From positions 1 to 64,000 of the forward strand of contig SVCW01000001.1 of NCBI GenBank assembly GCA_015058155.1: 64,000 nt of DNA, given 5' to 3'. The position numbers and the translations under genes were made by a program. The notes under the pieces were generated by a model that was given only the letters and a program-made list of their open reading frames with translations, was not told where the DNA came from and did not search any database. Source of the stretch: Clostridiales bacterium. GTDB taxonomy: Bacteria > Bacillota > Clostridia > Peptostreptococcales > Anaerovoracaceae. Below, piece by piece: positions 1 through 7,460 of this stretch. Positions within the stretch are counted from its first letter, which is position 1. Each line of letters opens with the position of its first letter.

Positions 1-47
1 TTTGCAACTCGCATCTTGAGTTCTTTGCTGTAATTAATTCTGGACAT
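1..47 (-). CDS. IS3-type transposase OrfA, N-terminal fragment (runs off window)
   Basis: Read on the minus strand, an ATG at 47 preceded by a GGAGGG ribosome site (51-60) opens a frame beginning MSRINYSKELKMRVA that leaves the window. This resembles the N-terminus of helix-turn-helix OrfA proteins of IS3-family elements, which begin with a short basic segment containing YSxELK. Only 15 residues are visible, so the family assignment depends largely on the IS-like terminus found just upstream (to about 114). Whether the element is complete cannot be judged. Confidence 0.5.
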   Translation of the reverse strand, partial: MSRINYSKELKMRVA

Positions 48-114
48 CTGTACCCTCCAATCTACCTTTATTATATCATATTTCTGTAGACTCTACTTTT
101 TGGGGTACAGTTCA
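1..114 (-). mobile_element. IS3-family (IS150-like) element, left end only
   Basis: On the minus strand the sequence starting at 114 reads TGAACTGTACCCCAAAAAGT, close to the TGTACTGxCCCCAAAAAGT type of terminal repeat common in the IS150 group of the IS3 family. The transposase start follows at 47, the short spacing expected from the tip of such an element to orfA. The other end lies outside the window, so target duplication and integrity cannot be checked. The family call rests on recalled consensus, not a search. Confidence 0.5.
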
Positions 115-396
115 GGCACACAAATTGCAATCATTTTTCAGCCCGAAAACACCGATAAAAATGCAAAAATTTGTATTTTCATCAAGTTCTGCAGTCTACA
201 CACAAAAAAATACTCGTTAATGCTTTGATTTTTAAGTAAAAAATGGATTTGATACAGTAGATATTAAGAAATTGAGGATAGCAAAAACGCAGGGGTGTCA
301 TGAGGCACTTCTGCTTTTATTTTGTGCTTTATTATTGATAATATTGGGTATAAAATATGTAAAGAGATTTATTGAAATTATAGGAGGAAATCCATT
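115..396. other. Gene-free spacer between IS end and ZIP transporter
   Basis: About 280 AT-rich bases with no convincing reading frame. The one structure I can support is the hairpin at 289-323, listed separately. A TATAAA at 350-355 could be a -10 box for the transporter but has no clear -35 partner. The transporter ribosome site AGGAGG lies just before its ATG at 397. Confidence 0.4.
289..323 (+). terminator. Possible intrinsic terminator or attenuator upstream of ZIP gene
   Basis: GCAGGGGTG (289-297) pairs with CACTTCTGC (306-314) as nine base pairs, two of them G-U, around an 8-nt loop, followed by TTTTATTTT. It has terminator form but no recognisable upstream gene on this strand. It may end a transcript interrupted by the IS, or act as a leader hairpin for the transporter. 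Confidence 0.4.
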
Positions 397-1179
397 ATGA
401 ATATACAGGTTTTAAGTGCGGTTCTGATACCGTTTTTAGGAACAGTGCTCGGTTCAGGGAGCGTGTTCTTTTTAAGAGGAGAAATGAAACAGAGCATACA
501 GAGGGCGCTTCTCGGTTTTGCATCGGGAGTTATGGTTGCAGCTTCTGTATGGAGCCTTATAATTCCGGCAATGGATCAGTCGGAACACATGGGAAAACTC
601 GCATTTCTTCCGGCTTTTATAGGCGTCTGGACAGGATTCCTGTTCCTGCTTGTACTCGATGAGTTCGTGCCACACCTTCACGTAAACAGTGACTGTCCTG
701 AAGGGGTGAACTGCGGACTTGGTAAAAATACTATGATGGTTTTTGCAGTGGCGCTTCACAATCTTCCTGAAGGAATGGCGGTAGGTGTAGTTGCTGCAGG
801 TTGGCTTTCAGGAAATGAAACTATTTCGTTTGCCGGAGCACTTGCCCTTTCAATAGGTATTGCAATCCAGAATCTTCCAGAAGGTGCGATTATTTCGCTA
901 CCGCTCAAGAGTAACGGAATGAACAGAGGTAAGGCTTTCGGAATCGGTGCACTTTCAGGATTTGTAGAGCCTGTCGGAGCTGTGATTACTATACTTCTTG
1001 CAAGCATTTTTGTTCCGGTACTTCCGTATCTTCTCGCTTTTTCAGCAGGAGCGATGCTTTATGTAGTAGTTGAAGAGCTGATCCCTCAGATGTCGGAAGG
1101 AAATCACTCGAATATCGGAACAGTTTTCTTTGCAGTAGGGTTTACTTTAATGATGGTGCTCGACGTAGCATTAGGATAG
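397..1179 (+). CDS. ZIP family metal ion transporter (GufA/ZupT-like)
   Basis: A 260-residue polytopic membrane protein predicted to import divalent metals such as zinc. The ZIP signature is present in both metal-binding helices: HNLPEG at residues 121-126 and QNLPEG at 158-163, each placing a glutamate in the transport path. About eight hydrophobic segments fill the length, which is normal for the bacterial GufA subfamily. The DEFVPHLHVNSDCPEG stretch (88-103) is a His/Cys-containing loop that could bind metal. The ATG at 397 follows AGGAGG at good spacing. Metal specificity cannot be read from sequence. The TAG stop abuts a palindromic repeat. Confidence 0.9.
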   Translation: MNIQVLSAVLIPFLGTVLGSGSVFFLRGEMKQSIQRALLGFASGVMVAASVWSLIIPAMDQSEHMGKLAFLPAFIGVWTGFLFLLVLDEFVPHLHVNSDCPEGVNCGLGKNTMMVFAVALHNLPEGMAVGVVAAGWLSGNETISFAGALALSIGIAIQNLPEGAIISLPLKSNGMNRGKAFGIGALSGFVEPVGAVITILLASIFVPVLPYLLAFSAGAMLYVVVEELIPQMSEGNHSNIGTVFFAVGFTLMMVLDVALG

Positions 1180-1296
1180 GCTTGTCTTTTTTGTCCGTGA
1201 CTTTGTCAGGCAGCGATATTCGGTGCTCACATACTTCAAGTATGCTCCGCTCCTCATGTCTTGCCTTCCTCGTCACAGCCAGAAAATCCTGCGCCT
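1178..1296 (+). repeat. Palindromic repeat element, copy 1 (complete)
   Basis: Starts within the TAG stop of the ZIP gene and folds end to end. AGGC (1178-1181) pairs with GCCT (1293-1296); the T-run near 1187-1194 faces AGAAAAT; GTGAC (1197-1201) pairs with GTCAC (1272-1276); AGGCA pairs with TGCCT; and CATAC/GTATG (1230-1244) forms the tip. Unpaired blocks CGGTGCTCA and GCTCCGCTCCTC flank the tip and are shared with the copies at 23139 and 30900. The stems differ in sequence between copies but still pair. Function unknown. Confidence 0.85.
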
Positions 1297-1331
1297 ATGC
1301 AGGTCACGTGTATGTATTAAAGGAGAGTTAT

Positions 1332-2000
1332 ATGTCGTTTATTAGTTTGTTTGATGTCATCGGGCCGAATATGGTGGGGCCTTCGAGTTCACACACAGCA
1401 GGTGCAAACAAGATTGCGTTTCTTGCGCAGAAAATGATTGCAGAACCTATTACGAAGGTGGAGTTCACTCTTTACGGCTCGTTTGCAAAGACGTACAGAG
1501 GTCACGGTACAGACCGTGCGCTTCTCGGCGGAATAATGGGCTTTTATACTGACGATTTGAGAATTCGTGATTCTTATGAGATTGCCGATGAAGCGGGGCT
1601 TGACTATTCATTTGTGATAAATGATATCGAAGAGGACGTCCACCCGAATACCGTTGATATTCTCATGGAAAATGAAAAAGGCCAGAGACTTTCGGTGAGA
1701 GGCGAGTCAATCGGCGGCGGTAAGGTCAGAATTTCAAGGATAAATGGAGTGGAAGTCGACTTTACGGGAGAATACAGTGCTGTAATTGTTACGCATTACG
1801 ACAGAGTCGGCGTGGCTGCCCATATTACGAAGTCGCTCAGTGAGAGTGAAGTAAATATTGCTTTCATGCACCTTTTCAGAGAAAAGAAAGGCCACATCGC
1901 ATATACAATCGTCGAATCTGACGGAAAACTTCCGGAAGGCATTGACGATAAGATAATGGAGAATGAAAACGTGAATGACGTTATGATAGTTCAGCTTTAG
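1332..2000 (+). CDS. sdaAB: L-serine ammonia-lyase, iron-sulfur-dependent, beta subunit
   Basis: Small subunit (222 aa) of the two-chain [4Fe-4S] L-serine dehydratase that deaminates L-serine to pyruvate and ammonia in the cytoplasm. The N-terminal serine dehydratase beta domain carries GPSSSHTAGA (residues 16-25), a family hallmark. Residues from about 150 form an ACT-like domain (AVIVTHYDRVGVAAHITKSL). I place the start at ATG 1332, after GGAGAG; an in-frame TTG at 1182 would add 50 residues encoded by the palindromic repeat and is rejected. The alpha-subunit gene follows 13 nt downstream, so the two are surely co-expressed. Confidence 0.95.
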   Translation: MSFISLFDVIGPNMVGPSSSHTAGANKIAFLAQKMIAEPITKVEFTLYGSFAKTYRGHGTDRALLGGIMGFYTDDLRIRDSYEIADEAGLDYSFVINDIEEDVHPNTVDILMENEKGQRLSVRGESIGGGKVRISRINGVEVDFTGEYSAVIVTHYDRVGVAAHITKSLSESEVNIAFMHLFREKKGHIAYTIVESDGKLPEGIDDKIMENENVNDVMIVQL

Positions 2001-2013
2001 GAGGGAGGATACT

Positions 2014-2883
2014 ATGGATTTCAATCATGCAAAAGATTTACTTGAACTCTGCAAAATACATAACCTTCCTATTTCTGAAGTAATGAAACGTCGCGAGTTA
2101 GAGCTTGCTGAAATAAGCGCAGACGAAGTAGAGTGTAAAATGAGGCGCGCGCTTGAAATAATGAAGGAATCAACTCACAAGGCAATTGAGAGTCCTTCAA
2201 AATCCATGGGCGGCCTTATCGGGGGCGAATCACAGAAACTCATGGCTCATTTCGGTGAAGGAAAAGGCATATGCGGGGCAAAACTTGAAAAGGGAATAGC
2301 ATATGCGATGGCAGTTCTCGAAACAAACGCTTCAATGGGACTTATAGTTGCGGCTCCGACAGCAGGATCCGCAGGAGTAGTTCCGGGACTTCTTCTTTCA
2401 CTTCAGGAAGCTTATGACTTCTCTGATGAAGATGTGCTGCAGGCACTTTATAATGCAGGAGCAATCGGATATCTTGCAATGAAAAATGCGACTGTTGCAG
2501 GCGCAGTAGGTGGTTGTCAGGCGGAAGTAGGCGTGGCATCGGCAATGGCGGCATCCGCTGCTGTAGAGCTTCTTGGCGGTACGCCGGAGCAGTGCATGAA
2601 TGCTGCATCGACAGTACTTATGAACATGCTCGGACTTGTGTGCGATCCAGTTGGCGGGCTCGTAGAGTATCCTTGCCAGGCAAGAAACGCAGCAGGCGTA
2701 GCAAATGCACTCATTGCTGCAGAAATGGCGCTTGCCGGAATTCCGCAGCTTATACCGCTTGACGAAATGATTACTGTAATGTATTCGGTCGGAAGAAGAC
2801 TTCCTGTAGAACTCAGAGAAACAGCACTCGGAGGCTGCGCAACAGCTCCTTCAGCCTGCGCAAACTGTAATATGTGTTCATAA
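2014..2883 (+). CDS. sdaAA: L-serine ammonia-lyase, iron-sulfur-dependent, alpha subunit
   Basis: Large catalytic subunit (289 aa) of L-serine dehydratase. It holds the oxygen-sensitive [4Fe-4S] cluster, whose cysteines are visible in CDPVGGLVEYPCQARNAAG and in the C-terminal GGCATAPSACANC. SKSMGGLIGGESQK near residue 63 and repeated glycine-rich segments match the SDH_alpha family, and the length is usual for the Gram-positive two-chain enzyme. A GGAGGGAGG ribosome site precedes ATG 2014. With sdaAB it supplies pyruvate from serine, as expected in an amino-acid-fermenting anaerobe. A strong terminator follows the stop immediately. Confidence 0.95.
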   Translation: MDFNHAKDLLELCKIHNLPISEVMKRRELELAEISADEVECKMRRALEIMKESTHKAIESPSKSMGGLIGGESQKLMAHFGEGKGICGAKLEKGIAYAMAVLETNASMGLIVAAPTAGSAGVVPGLLLSLQEAYDFSDEDVLQALYNAGAIGYLAMKNATVAGAVGGCQAEVGVASAMAASAAVELLGGTPEQCMNAASTVLMNMLGLVCDPVGGLVEYPCQARNAAGVANALIAAEMALAGIPQLIPLDEMITVMYSVGRRLPVELRETALGGCATAPSACANCNMCS

Positions 2884-2884
2884 A

Positions 2885-2915
2885 AAAACCTGCATCCGGA
2901 AAGGATGCAGGTTTT
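2885..2915. terminator. Bidirectional intrinsic terminator between sdaAA and AIM24-like gene
   Basis: A perfect 13-bp stem, AAAACCTGCATCC (2885-2897) with GGATGCAGGTTTT (903-915 of this kilobase), encloses a 5-nt loop. A runs on the left and T runs on the right let it stop transcripts of both convergent genes. Confidence 0.9.
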
Positions 2916-2938
2916 GTGCGTCTTATCAAATTTTTATA

Positions 2939-3625
2939 TTAGTCGTTTGATGTTGGGATGTAAGGCATGATTGCTCTTGCTACAGAGTAAGCAGGCATTG
3001 TCTGGAGAATGATGTTTCCAGGGCCTGTAATTACTGTGTTGAAGAAACCTTCTCCACCGAAGAGCATGTTCTTAGCTCCGCCGCCAACAGTAACAACGTC
3101 CATTGAGCATGAGCTGTCCATCATAGCGAGGAATCCTGTATCAACAACCATCTGCTGACCGGCACCGAGTGTATATTCGATAGCAGCTCCGTCGATTTCA
3201 ATAAATGCGATACCGTTTCCTGAAAGTCTCTGCATGATGAAACCTTCACCGCCGAAGAAACCGGCACCCATTTTTTTCTGGAAGTGGATTGAAAGATCCA
3301 CACCTTCAGTCGCAGCGAGGAATGAACGCTTCTGAACAATTACATCCTTTCCAGGTTTGATTTCGATTGCTCTGATTGAGCCCGGGAATGATGATGCAAA
3401 TGCAATCTGACCTGTGCTGCCCTGAGCAGTATATCTGTTGAGGAAAAGGCTGTCGCCTGAGAACATACGGCCAAGCATCTTACCGAATCCACCGCCTGAA
3501 GTTGTTTCCATCTTCATATTTGGTGTCATCCAGCTCATTGCGCCACCTTCAGTGATAAGTGTTTCGCCTGGTTCTACATTGCAGATTACAACCGGTAATG
3601 AGTCTCCTTCAATTCTGTAATTCAT
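2939..3625 (-). CDS. AIM24 / TIGR00266 family protein
   Basis: A 228-residue glycine-rich beta-structured protein of the AIM24 (TIGR00266) family. Repeated GGxG-type turns (GGAMSWMT, GGGFGKMLGRMFSG, GGEGFIMQRL, GGEGFFNTVITGPG) and the sequence QTMPAYSVARAI near the C-terminus are typical. No signal peptide or membrane segment is seen, so it should be cytoplasmic. Bacterial members have no established biochemical role. The gene stands alone on the minus strand, converging on sdaAA through a shared terminator and divergent from the Nudix gene. A GAAAGGAAATAG ribosome site precedes the ATG. Confidence 0.85.
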   Translation of the reverse strand: MNYRIEGDSLPVVICNVEPGETLITEGGAMSWMTPNMKMETTSGGGFGKMLGRMFSGDSLFLNRYTAQGSTGQIAFASSFPGSIRAIEIKPGKDVIVQKRSFLAATEGVDLSIHFQKKMGAGFFGGEGFIMQRLSGNGIAFIEIDGAAIEYTLGAGQQMVVDTGFLAMMDSSCSMDVVTVGGGAKNMLFGGEGFFNTVITGPGNIILQTMPAYSVARAIMPYIPTSND

Positions 3626-3833
3626 AATCTCTATTTCCTTTCTTATTTAACGATTAGCCTTGTTTACATTTCATAAATTCCTTATGCCACATGAATGCCA
3701 CTTGAAACATTTTCTTAATTATACTATAGCGAAGACTTATTTAAAACGGAAAAGTAAGTGAAAAAAGAGAAAAAAATTATGCAATAAATGCAGAATATCT
3801 AAAGCTTTTTTGCACTTCGGATGATAAGCATTA

Positions 3834-3862
3834 TTGTGTGGAAATTGCGGATGTGATAGAAT
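3834..3862 (+). promoter_or_regulatory. Predicted sigma-A promoter of the zinc-ribbon Nudix gene
   Basis: TTGTGT (3834-3839) and TAGAAT (3857-3862) are separated by 17 nt, giving a transcription start about 22 nt upstream of the ATG. Confidence 0.6.
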
Positions 3863-3890
3863 TAGATAATCAAATGACAGGAGAATGATT

Positions 3891-4406
3891 ATGCGTTTCA
3901 AACACTGCCCGGACTGCGGAACAAAACTTGTAATGAAAAATATCGGTGATGAAGGAATGACACCATGGTGTGATAATTGCAGGAAACCTTGGTTTGATAT
4001 GTTCCCGACTTGTGTAATGACTCTCGTTGTTAATGAATACGAAGAGGCACTTCTTCAGAAGCAGGAATATCTTTCAGATAAGTACTGGAATCTCGTTACA
4101 GGATTTATGAAACCGGGAGAAACAGCAGAAGTTTCAGCCGTAAGAGAAGTCGAAGAAGAAGCAGGCATCACTGTTGAAAGTGCTGAATTTGCTGGTACAT
4201 ACTGGTTTGAGGCGGGCGGCCTTATGATGATAGGTTTTATCGCAAAGGCAAAGAAAGCACCGCTTACACCTTCAGTAGAAGTTTCCGAATCGAGATGGGT
4301 GCCGGTACACGAAGCCATAAACATGGTATTCCCTAAAGAAGAAGGAAACGTGACATATATCCTGCTTGAAAAGTATATAGAAGGTCTTGAAAACTCGGAT
4401 ATATAA
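3891..4406 (+). CDS. Nudix hydrolase with N-terminal zinc ribbon
   Basis: A 171-residue hydrolase of nucleoside-diphosphate-linked substrates, organised like NudC-type enzymes: a short zinc ribbon (C6-x2-C9 and C27-x2-C30) followed by a Nudix domain. The Nudix box is intact (GFMKPGETAEVSAVREVEEE AG), with the REVEEE metal-binding helix. I chose ATG 3891 because ACAGGAG (3877-3883) is 7 nt away; ATG 3885 would leave 1 nt. The substrate (NADH, ADP-ribose or other) cannot be told. The 3' end of the coding sequence forms half of its own terminator. Confidence 0.85.
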   Translation: MRFKHCPDCGTKLVMKNIGDEGMTPWCDNCRKPWFDMFPTCVMTLVVNEYEEALLQKQEYLSDKYWNLVTGFMKPGETAEVSAVREVEEEAGITVESAEFAGTYWFEAGGLMMIGFIAKAKKAPLTPSVEVSESRWVPVHEAINMVFPKEEGNVTYILLEKYIEGLENSDI

Positions 4407-4424
4407 GAAACAAGACCTTTTTAG
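4381..4424 (+). terminator. Intrinsic terminator overlapping the end of the Nudix gene
   Basis: AAGGTCTTG (4381-4389), inside the coding sequence, pairs with CAAGACCTT (4411-4419), followed by a T run. The arm sequence is the same GGTCTTG/CAAGACC seen in the hairpin array at 23327-23570. Confidence 0.8.
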
Positions 4425-4434
4425 ATATTCTGTT

Positions 4435-5154
4435 TTACTGCTTGTTGCGTTTTGATAAAAATTCTGCGAGTATCGCAGTTATCCAGAGGCCGCCGAGCGA
4501 AAGTATCACAACAAGCGCGCCTGTCATTGCCCAGAATGCTTCTGGGAGAATAAGGATAATCTGATCTGTGCGCCAGTCGAAGATCCAGTTCGTTTTTCCC
4601 GGGAAACATACTGCGTGGAAAAATGTGAAGAGGCTGTTGAAATCAGCTACTGCCCACACTGCTGCAATCGTAAAGATGACAGTTACTACAAAAGCGGAAA
4701 CAAAAGCGGGACTCTTTCCGAAAAAACAGTATACGAGCGGTTCTCCCCGCGAAATAACTTCTCCATCATTTTCACAGTATTTAAATTGTCCAGTCACTGA
4801 CTGGCATTTCTTTTTGTATATATAAATTGCCAGAAGTCCGATTACTGAAAGTCCAAGTACAATAAAGTCAAGTCTGAAAAGACCGCGGCAGTCGGCAAAA
4901 TGACTCATCCCGCTCTGAGACCAGCGGAGCTCACCCGTGCCGAATTCACCGCCAAAAACAAGATAGTCCATAACTTCGTTGTATGCATCGTGAATCACTT
5001 CTGTACTGAAACCAGTAACTTCGCTCAGCTTCATAAGCTCGGCACAAGCATAATAATACGGTCTGCAAAGGATTGGAAAGGCAATCGCAAGGCTAATCCA
5101 GAAGAGCGCGATAAGCATTGAAAATACTAATGATAATATCTTTGATTTCTTCAT
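4435..5154 (-). CDS. TIGR01906 (DUF1461) family integral membrane protein
   Basis: A 239-residue membrane protein with about four hydrophobic segments: residues 8-30, around 95-112, 148-168 and 205-230. The extracellular-type segment HAVCFPGKTNWIFDWRTDQIILILPEAFW contains the FxGxxxWxFD and LIxxxPExFW pattern of TIGR01906 proteins. The function of this family is unknown; members occur mainly in Bacillota. It stands alone on the minus strand, convergent with the Nudix gene and divergent from the hydrogenase unit. The start is the only ATG with an appropriate N-terminal hydrophobic segment. Confidence 0.75.
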   Translation of the reverse strand: MKKSKILSLVFSMLIALFWISLAIAFPILCRPYYYACAELMKLSEVTGFSTEVIHDAYNEVMDYLVFGGEFGTGELRWSQSGMSHFADCRGLFRLDFIVLGLSVIGLLAIYIYKKKCQSVTGQFKYCENDGEVISRGEPLVYCFFGKSPAFVSAFVVTVIFTIAAVWAVADFNSLFTFFHAVCFPGKTNWIFDWRTDQIILILPEAFWAMTGALVVILSLGGLWITAILAEFLSKRNKQ

Positions 5155-5219
5155 AAAAGGCTCCGAAATAACTGAAAATTCAATATTGTTAATTTTTTGT
5201 CTAATTAGTGTTTTTTATG

Positions 5220-5248
5220 TTGTTAAAAGTATAACAATAGTGTATACT
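5220..5248 (+). promoter_or_regulatory. Predicted promoter of the ECF-S / hydrogenase unit
   Basis: TTGTTA (5220-5225) and TATACT (5243-5248) are spaced by 17 nt. The predicted transcript begins near 5255, just before the folded leader, leaving an untranslated region of about 110 nt. Confidence 0.65.
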
Positions 5249-5258
5249 GGTTCTTGGT

Positions 5259-5310
5259 GTGTCCGACAACAGGCGTATGAGCCATCATTCAAGCAAAAGC
5301 TTCCGGACAC
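5259..5310 (+). promoter_or_regulatory. Structured 5' leader (three-helix junction), riboswitch-like, unassigned
   Basis: GTGTCCG (5259-5265) pairs with CGGACAC (5304-5310) and closes two inner hairpins: GGC/GCC (5272-5283) and AAGC-AAAA-GCTT (5291-5302). A further AGGA/TCCT hairpin lies at about 5315-5326, and its CCT could contact the AGGAGG ribosome site at 5353-5358. The position between a good promoter and an ECF-type transporter gene suggests ligand-controlled expression, but I could not match it to TPP, FMN, preQ1, folate, purine or SAM riboswitches. Confidence 0.5.
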
Positions 5311-5366
5311 TGAAGGATTTTTCCTAAAGGCACATTCATTATAGCATATAGAAGGAGGAATTAACA

Positions 5367-5915
5367 GTGAACAGAAAAACATTGTGGATTACCCAGACAG
5401 CAGTATTAATTGCCCTTCTGATAATACTCCAGTATACAACAGCAAGTCTTGGACAGCTTATTACAGGTTCATGTGTTAATGCAGTACTCGCATTTTCGGC
5501 ACTTGCCGTTGGCATTTCAAACAGTGCAGTCGTTGCGCTTCTATCACCATTCTTTGCTTTTATGCTTGGAATAGGACCTAAACTTCTTCCTATTGTTCCT
5601 TGTATAGCGATAGGAAATCTGACTTATGTCCTCATAATCGCAATCATCTCAGGAAAAGGCATGAACGATACAAGAAATGCAGTTTCAGTAGGTATCGGTG
5701 CAGTATTAAAGTTTGTTGTGTTGCAGTACCTTGTGGTAAATATCGTATGCACTAAGTTGCCACTCAAACCACCACAGATTGCAACATTCACAAAAATGTT
5801 TTCATGGCCTCAGCTTATTACAGCATTAATAGGAGGTATTCTTGCGATGTTCATTGCAAAGGCAGTGAGAAAGGCGATAAACAAAGTAAAAAACAGTAAA
5901 CAGGAGACACACTAA
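5367..5915 (+). CDS. ECF transporter S component-like membrane protein
   Basis: A 182-residue hydrophobic protein with about five to six membrane segments and a basic C-terminal tail, the size and layout of substrate-binding (S) components of energy-coupling-factor vitamin importers. The N-terminal TAVLIALLIILQY resembles the start of many such proteins. The start codon is GTG at 5367 after an excellent GAAGGAGG site. The substrate is not evident, and no energizing module (EcfA/EcfT) is in the window. The gene ends 1 nt before the hydrogenase gene, so the two are co-translated and probably functionally linked, for example through a cofactor supply. Confidence 0.65.
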   Translation: MNRKTLWITQTAVLIALLIILQYTTASLGQLITGSCVNAVLAFSALAVGISNSAVVALLSPFFAFMLGIGPKLLPIVPCIAIGNLTYVLIIAIISGKGMNDTRNAVSVGIGAVLKFVVLQYLVVNIVCTKLPLKPPQIATFTKMFSWPQLITALIGGILAMFIAKAVRKAINKVKNSKQETH

Positions 5916-5916
5916 A

Positions 5917-7422
5917 ATGCGCGGAATTCCATCATTAATTACAACATACAGAAGCCAGGTTTTCAGAGAAGTAGCAAAAATGGCTTACAGAAATGAAGGC
6001 TACAAGGGTGCGGAAGAAATCCCATATATTGTTGTGCCTGGAGATAAACCGATTCACAGAGAATCAATTTTCCTTGAAAGAGCGATCGTAGAAGAAAGAG
6101 TAAGAATGGCAATGGGTCTTTCAATGAGACCTGTTCAGACAAGAACTCTCGTTACAGACGGTATGGATCAGGCTGCAATCGCAGAGCAGTATTATGAACC
6201 ACCACTTATTTCAATCATCCCGTTTGCGTGTCATGATTGTCCGCCAAACCAGTACAGAGTAACTGAAAGCTGCCAGAGCTGTCTTGCAGCATCATGTCAG
6301 AAGGTTTGCCCTGTAGGTGCAATCAGCTTTGTTAACGGAAAGAGTCATATAACACAGAGTAAGTGCATAAAGTGCGGTAGATGTGCTCAGGCATGTCCTT
6401 ACAATGCAATTATCCACCTCGAAAGACCTTGTCAGGCTGCATGCGGAGTTGATGCAATCGAAATGGACGAAAACGGTAAGGGAAAAATTAATCAGGATAA
6501 GTGCGTTGCATGCGGTCAGTGCCTCGTAAGCTGTCCGTTTGGTGCAATTGTTGATAAAGGTCAGATTTATCAGGTTGTTACATCAATCGTTCAGGGCCAC
6601 AAGGTAGTTGCTATCGTAGCACCTGCTTTTGCCGGACAGTTCGGTAAGGATGTAACAACAGGAAAGTTTGTTGCTGCAATGAAGAAGCTCGGTTTTGCCG
6701 ACGTTGTTGAAGTAGCAATCGGTGCCGATATGTGTACAATAGAAGAAGCAAAGGACTTCCTCGAAAAAGTTCCTGAAGAGCAGAATTTCATGGCAACATC
6801 ATGCTGCCCTGCATGGCATTCAATGGTTCATAAGATGTTCCCTGAACAGGCAGGTAAGATTTCAATGACTCTTACTCCTATGGTTTACACAGCACGTCTC
6901 ATGAAGAGAATCGATCCTGAATGTAAGGTTGTTTTCGTAGGTCCTTGTGCAGCGAAGAAACTTGAAGCTATAAGAGAAGAAATTCGTTCTGATGTTGATT
7001 TTGTATTGACATTTGAAGAACTCTTAGGTATGTTTGAAGCAAAGGAAATCGATTTTTCAACGATTGAAGAGGCTGAACTTACTCATGAGGCATCATCAGA
7101 TGCACGTGGTTTTGCAGTTGCAGGCGGAGTAGCAAAGGCAGTTACAAATCTTCTCAAGGAAACACATCCTGACCTTGAAGTAAAGACTGTAAGTGCACAG
7201 GGACTTCGTGAATGCAGGAAGCTTATGACACTTGCTGCAGCAGGTAAGTATGACGGATATCTTCTCGAAGGTATGGCATGTCCTGGTGGATGTGTTGCGG
7301 GAGCAGGTACAATCCAGTCACTCAGAGATGCTCAGATTGGTGTAGGAAACTACATGAAGGAAGCTGAAAACCAGAGCCCTCTCGAAAGTAAGTATAAGCA
7401 TGTCGGAGAAAAGCTCGACTAA
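5917..7422 (+). CDS. Monomeric [FeFe]-hydrogenase, group B-like
   Basis: A 501-residue iron-sulfur hydrogenase that evolves or takes up H2 with ferredoxin-type partners. Ferredoxin-like cysteines lie at 105-175 (CxxC, CxxCP, CIKCGRCAQACP) and 196-206 (CVACGQCLVSCP). The H-cluster domain follows, with L1 TSCCPAW (294-300, proton-relay Cys 297 present), L2 GPCAAKK (342-348) and L3 EGMACPGGCVAGAG near 455-468. L2 has Gly where classical group A enzymes have Met (MPC), as in group B enzymes. The fermentative role is inferred; no hydEFG maturation genes are in the window. Confidence 0.92.
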   Translation: MRGIPSLITTYRSQVFREVAKMAYRNEGYKGAEEIPYIVVPGDKPIHRESIFLERAIVEERVRMAMGLSMRPVQTRTLVTDGMDQAAIAEQYYEPPLISIIPFACHDCPPNQYRVTESCQSCLAASCQKVCPVGAISFVNGKSHITQSKCIKCGRCAQACPYNAIIHLERPCQAACGVDAIEMDENGKGKINQDKCVACGQCLVSCPFGAIVDKGQIYQVVTSIVQGHKVVAIVAPAFAGQFGKDVTTGKFVAAMKKLGFADVVEVAIGADMCTIEEAKDFLEKVPEEQNFMATSCCPAWHSMVHKMFPEQAGKISMTLTPMVYTARLMKRIDPECKVVFVGPCAAKKLEAIREEIRSDVDFVLTFEELLGMFEAKEIDFSTIEEAELTHEASSDARGFAVAGGVAKAVTNLLKETHPDLEVKTVSAQGLRECRKLMTLAAAGKYDGYLLEGMACPGGCVAGAGTIQSLRDAQIGVGNYMKEAENQSPLESKYKHVGEKLD

Positions 7423-7460
7423 TAATGTTCTCAGCTTAGATATGAAAGAAGGTATTGTGA

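Noticed and set aside
1182-1331. N-terminal extension of the serine dehydratase beta subunit
   Set aside because: The 50 extra codons are the palindromic repeat read through. The family N-terminus and a ribosome site fit ATG 1332.
5259-5310. Known riboswitch (TPP, FMN, preQ1, folate, purine, SAM)
   Set aside because: None of the conserved core sequences of these classes could be found in the leader, so it is reported as unassigned.
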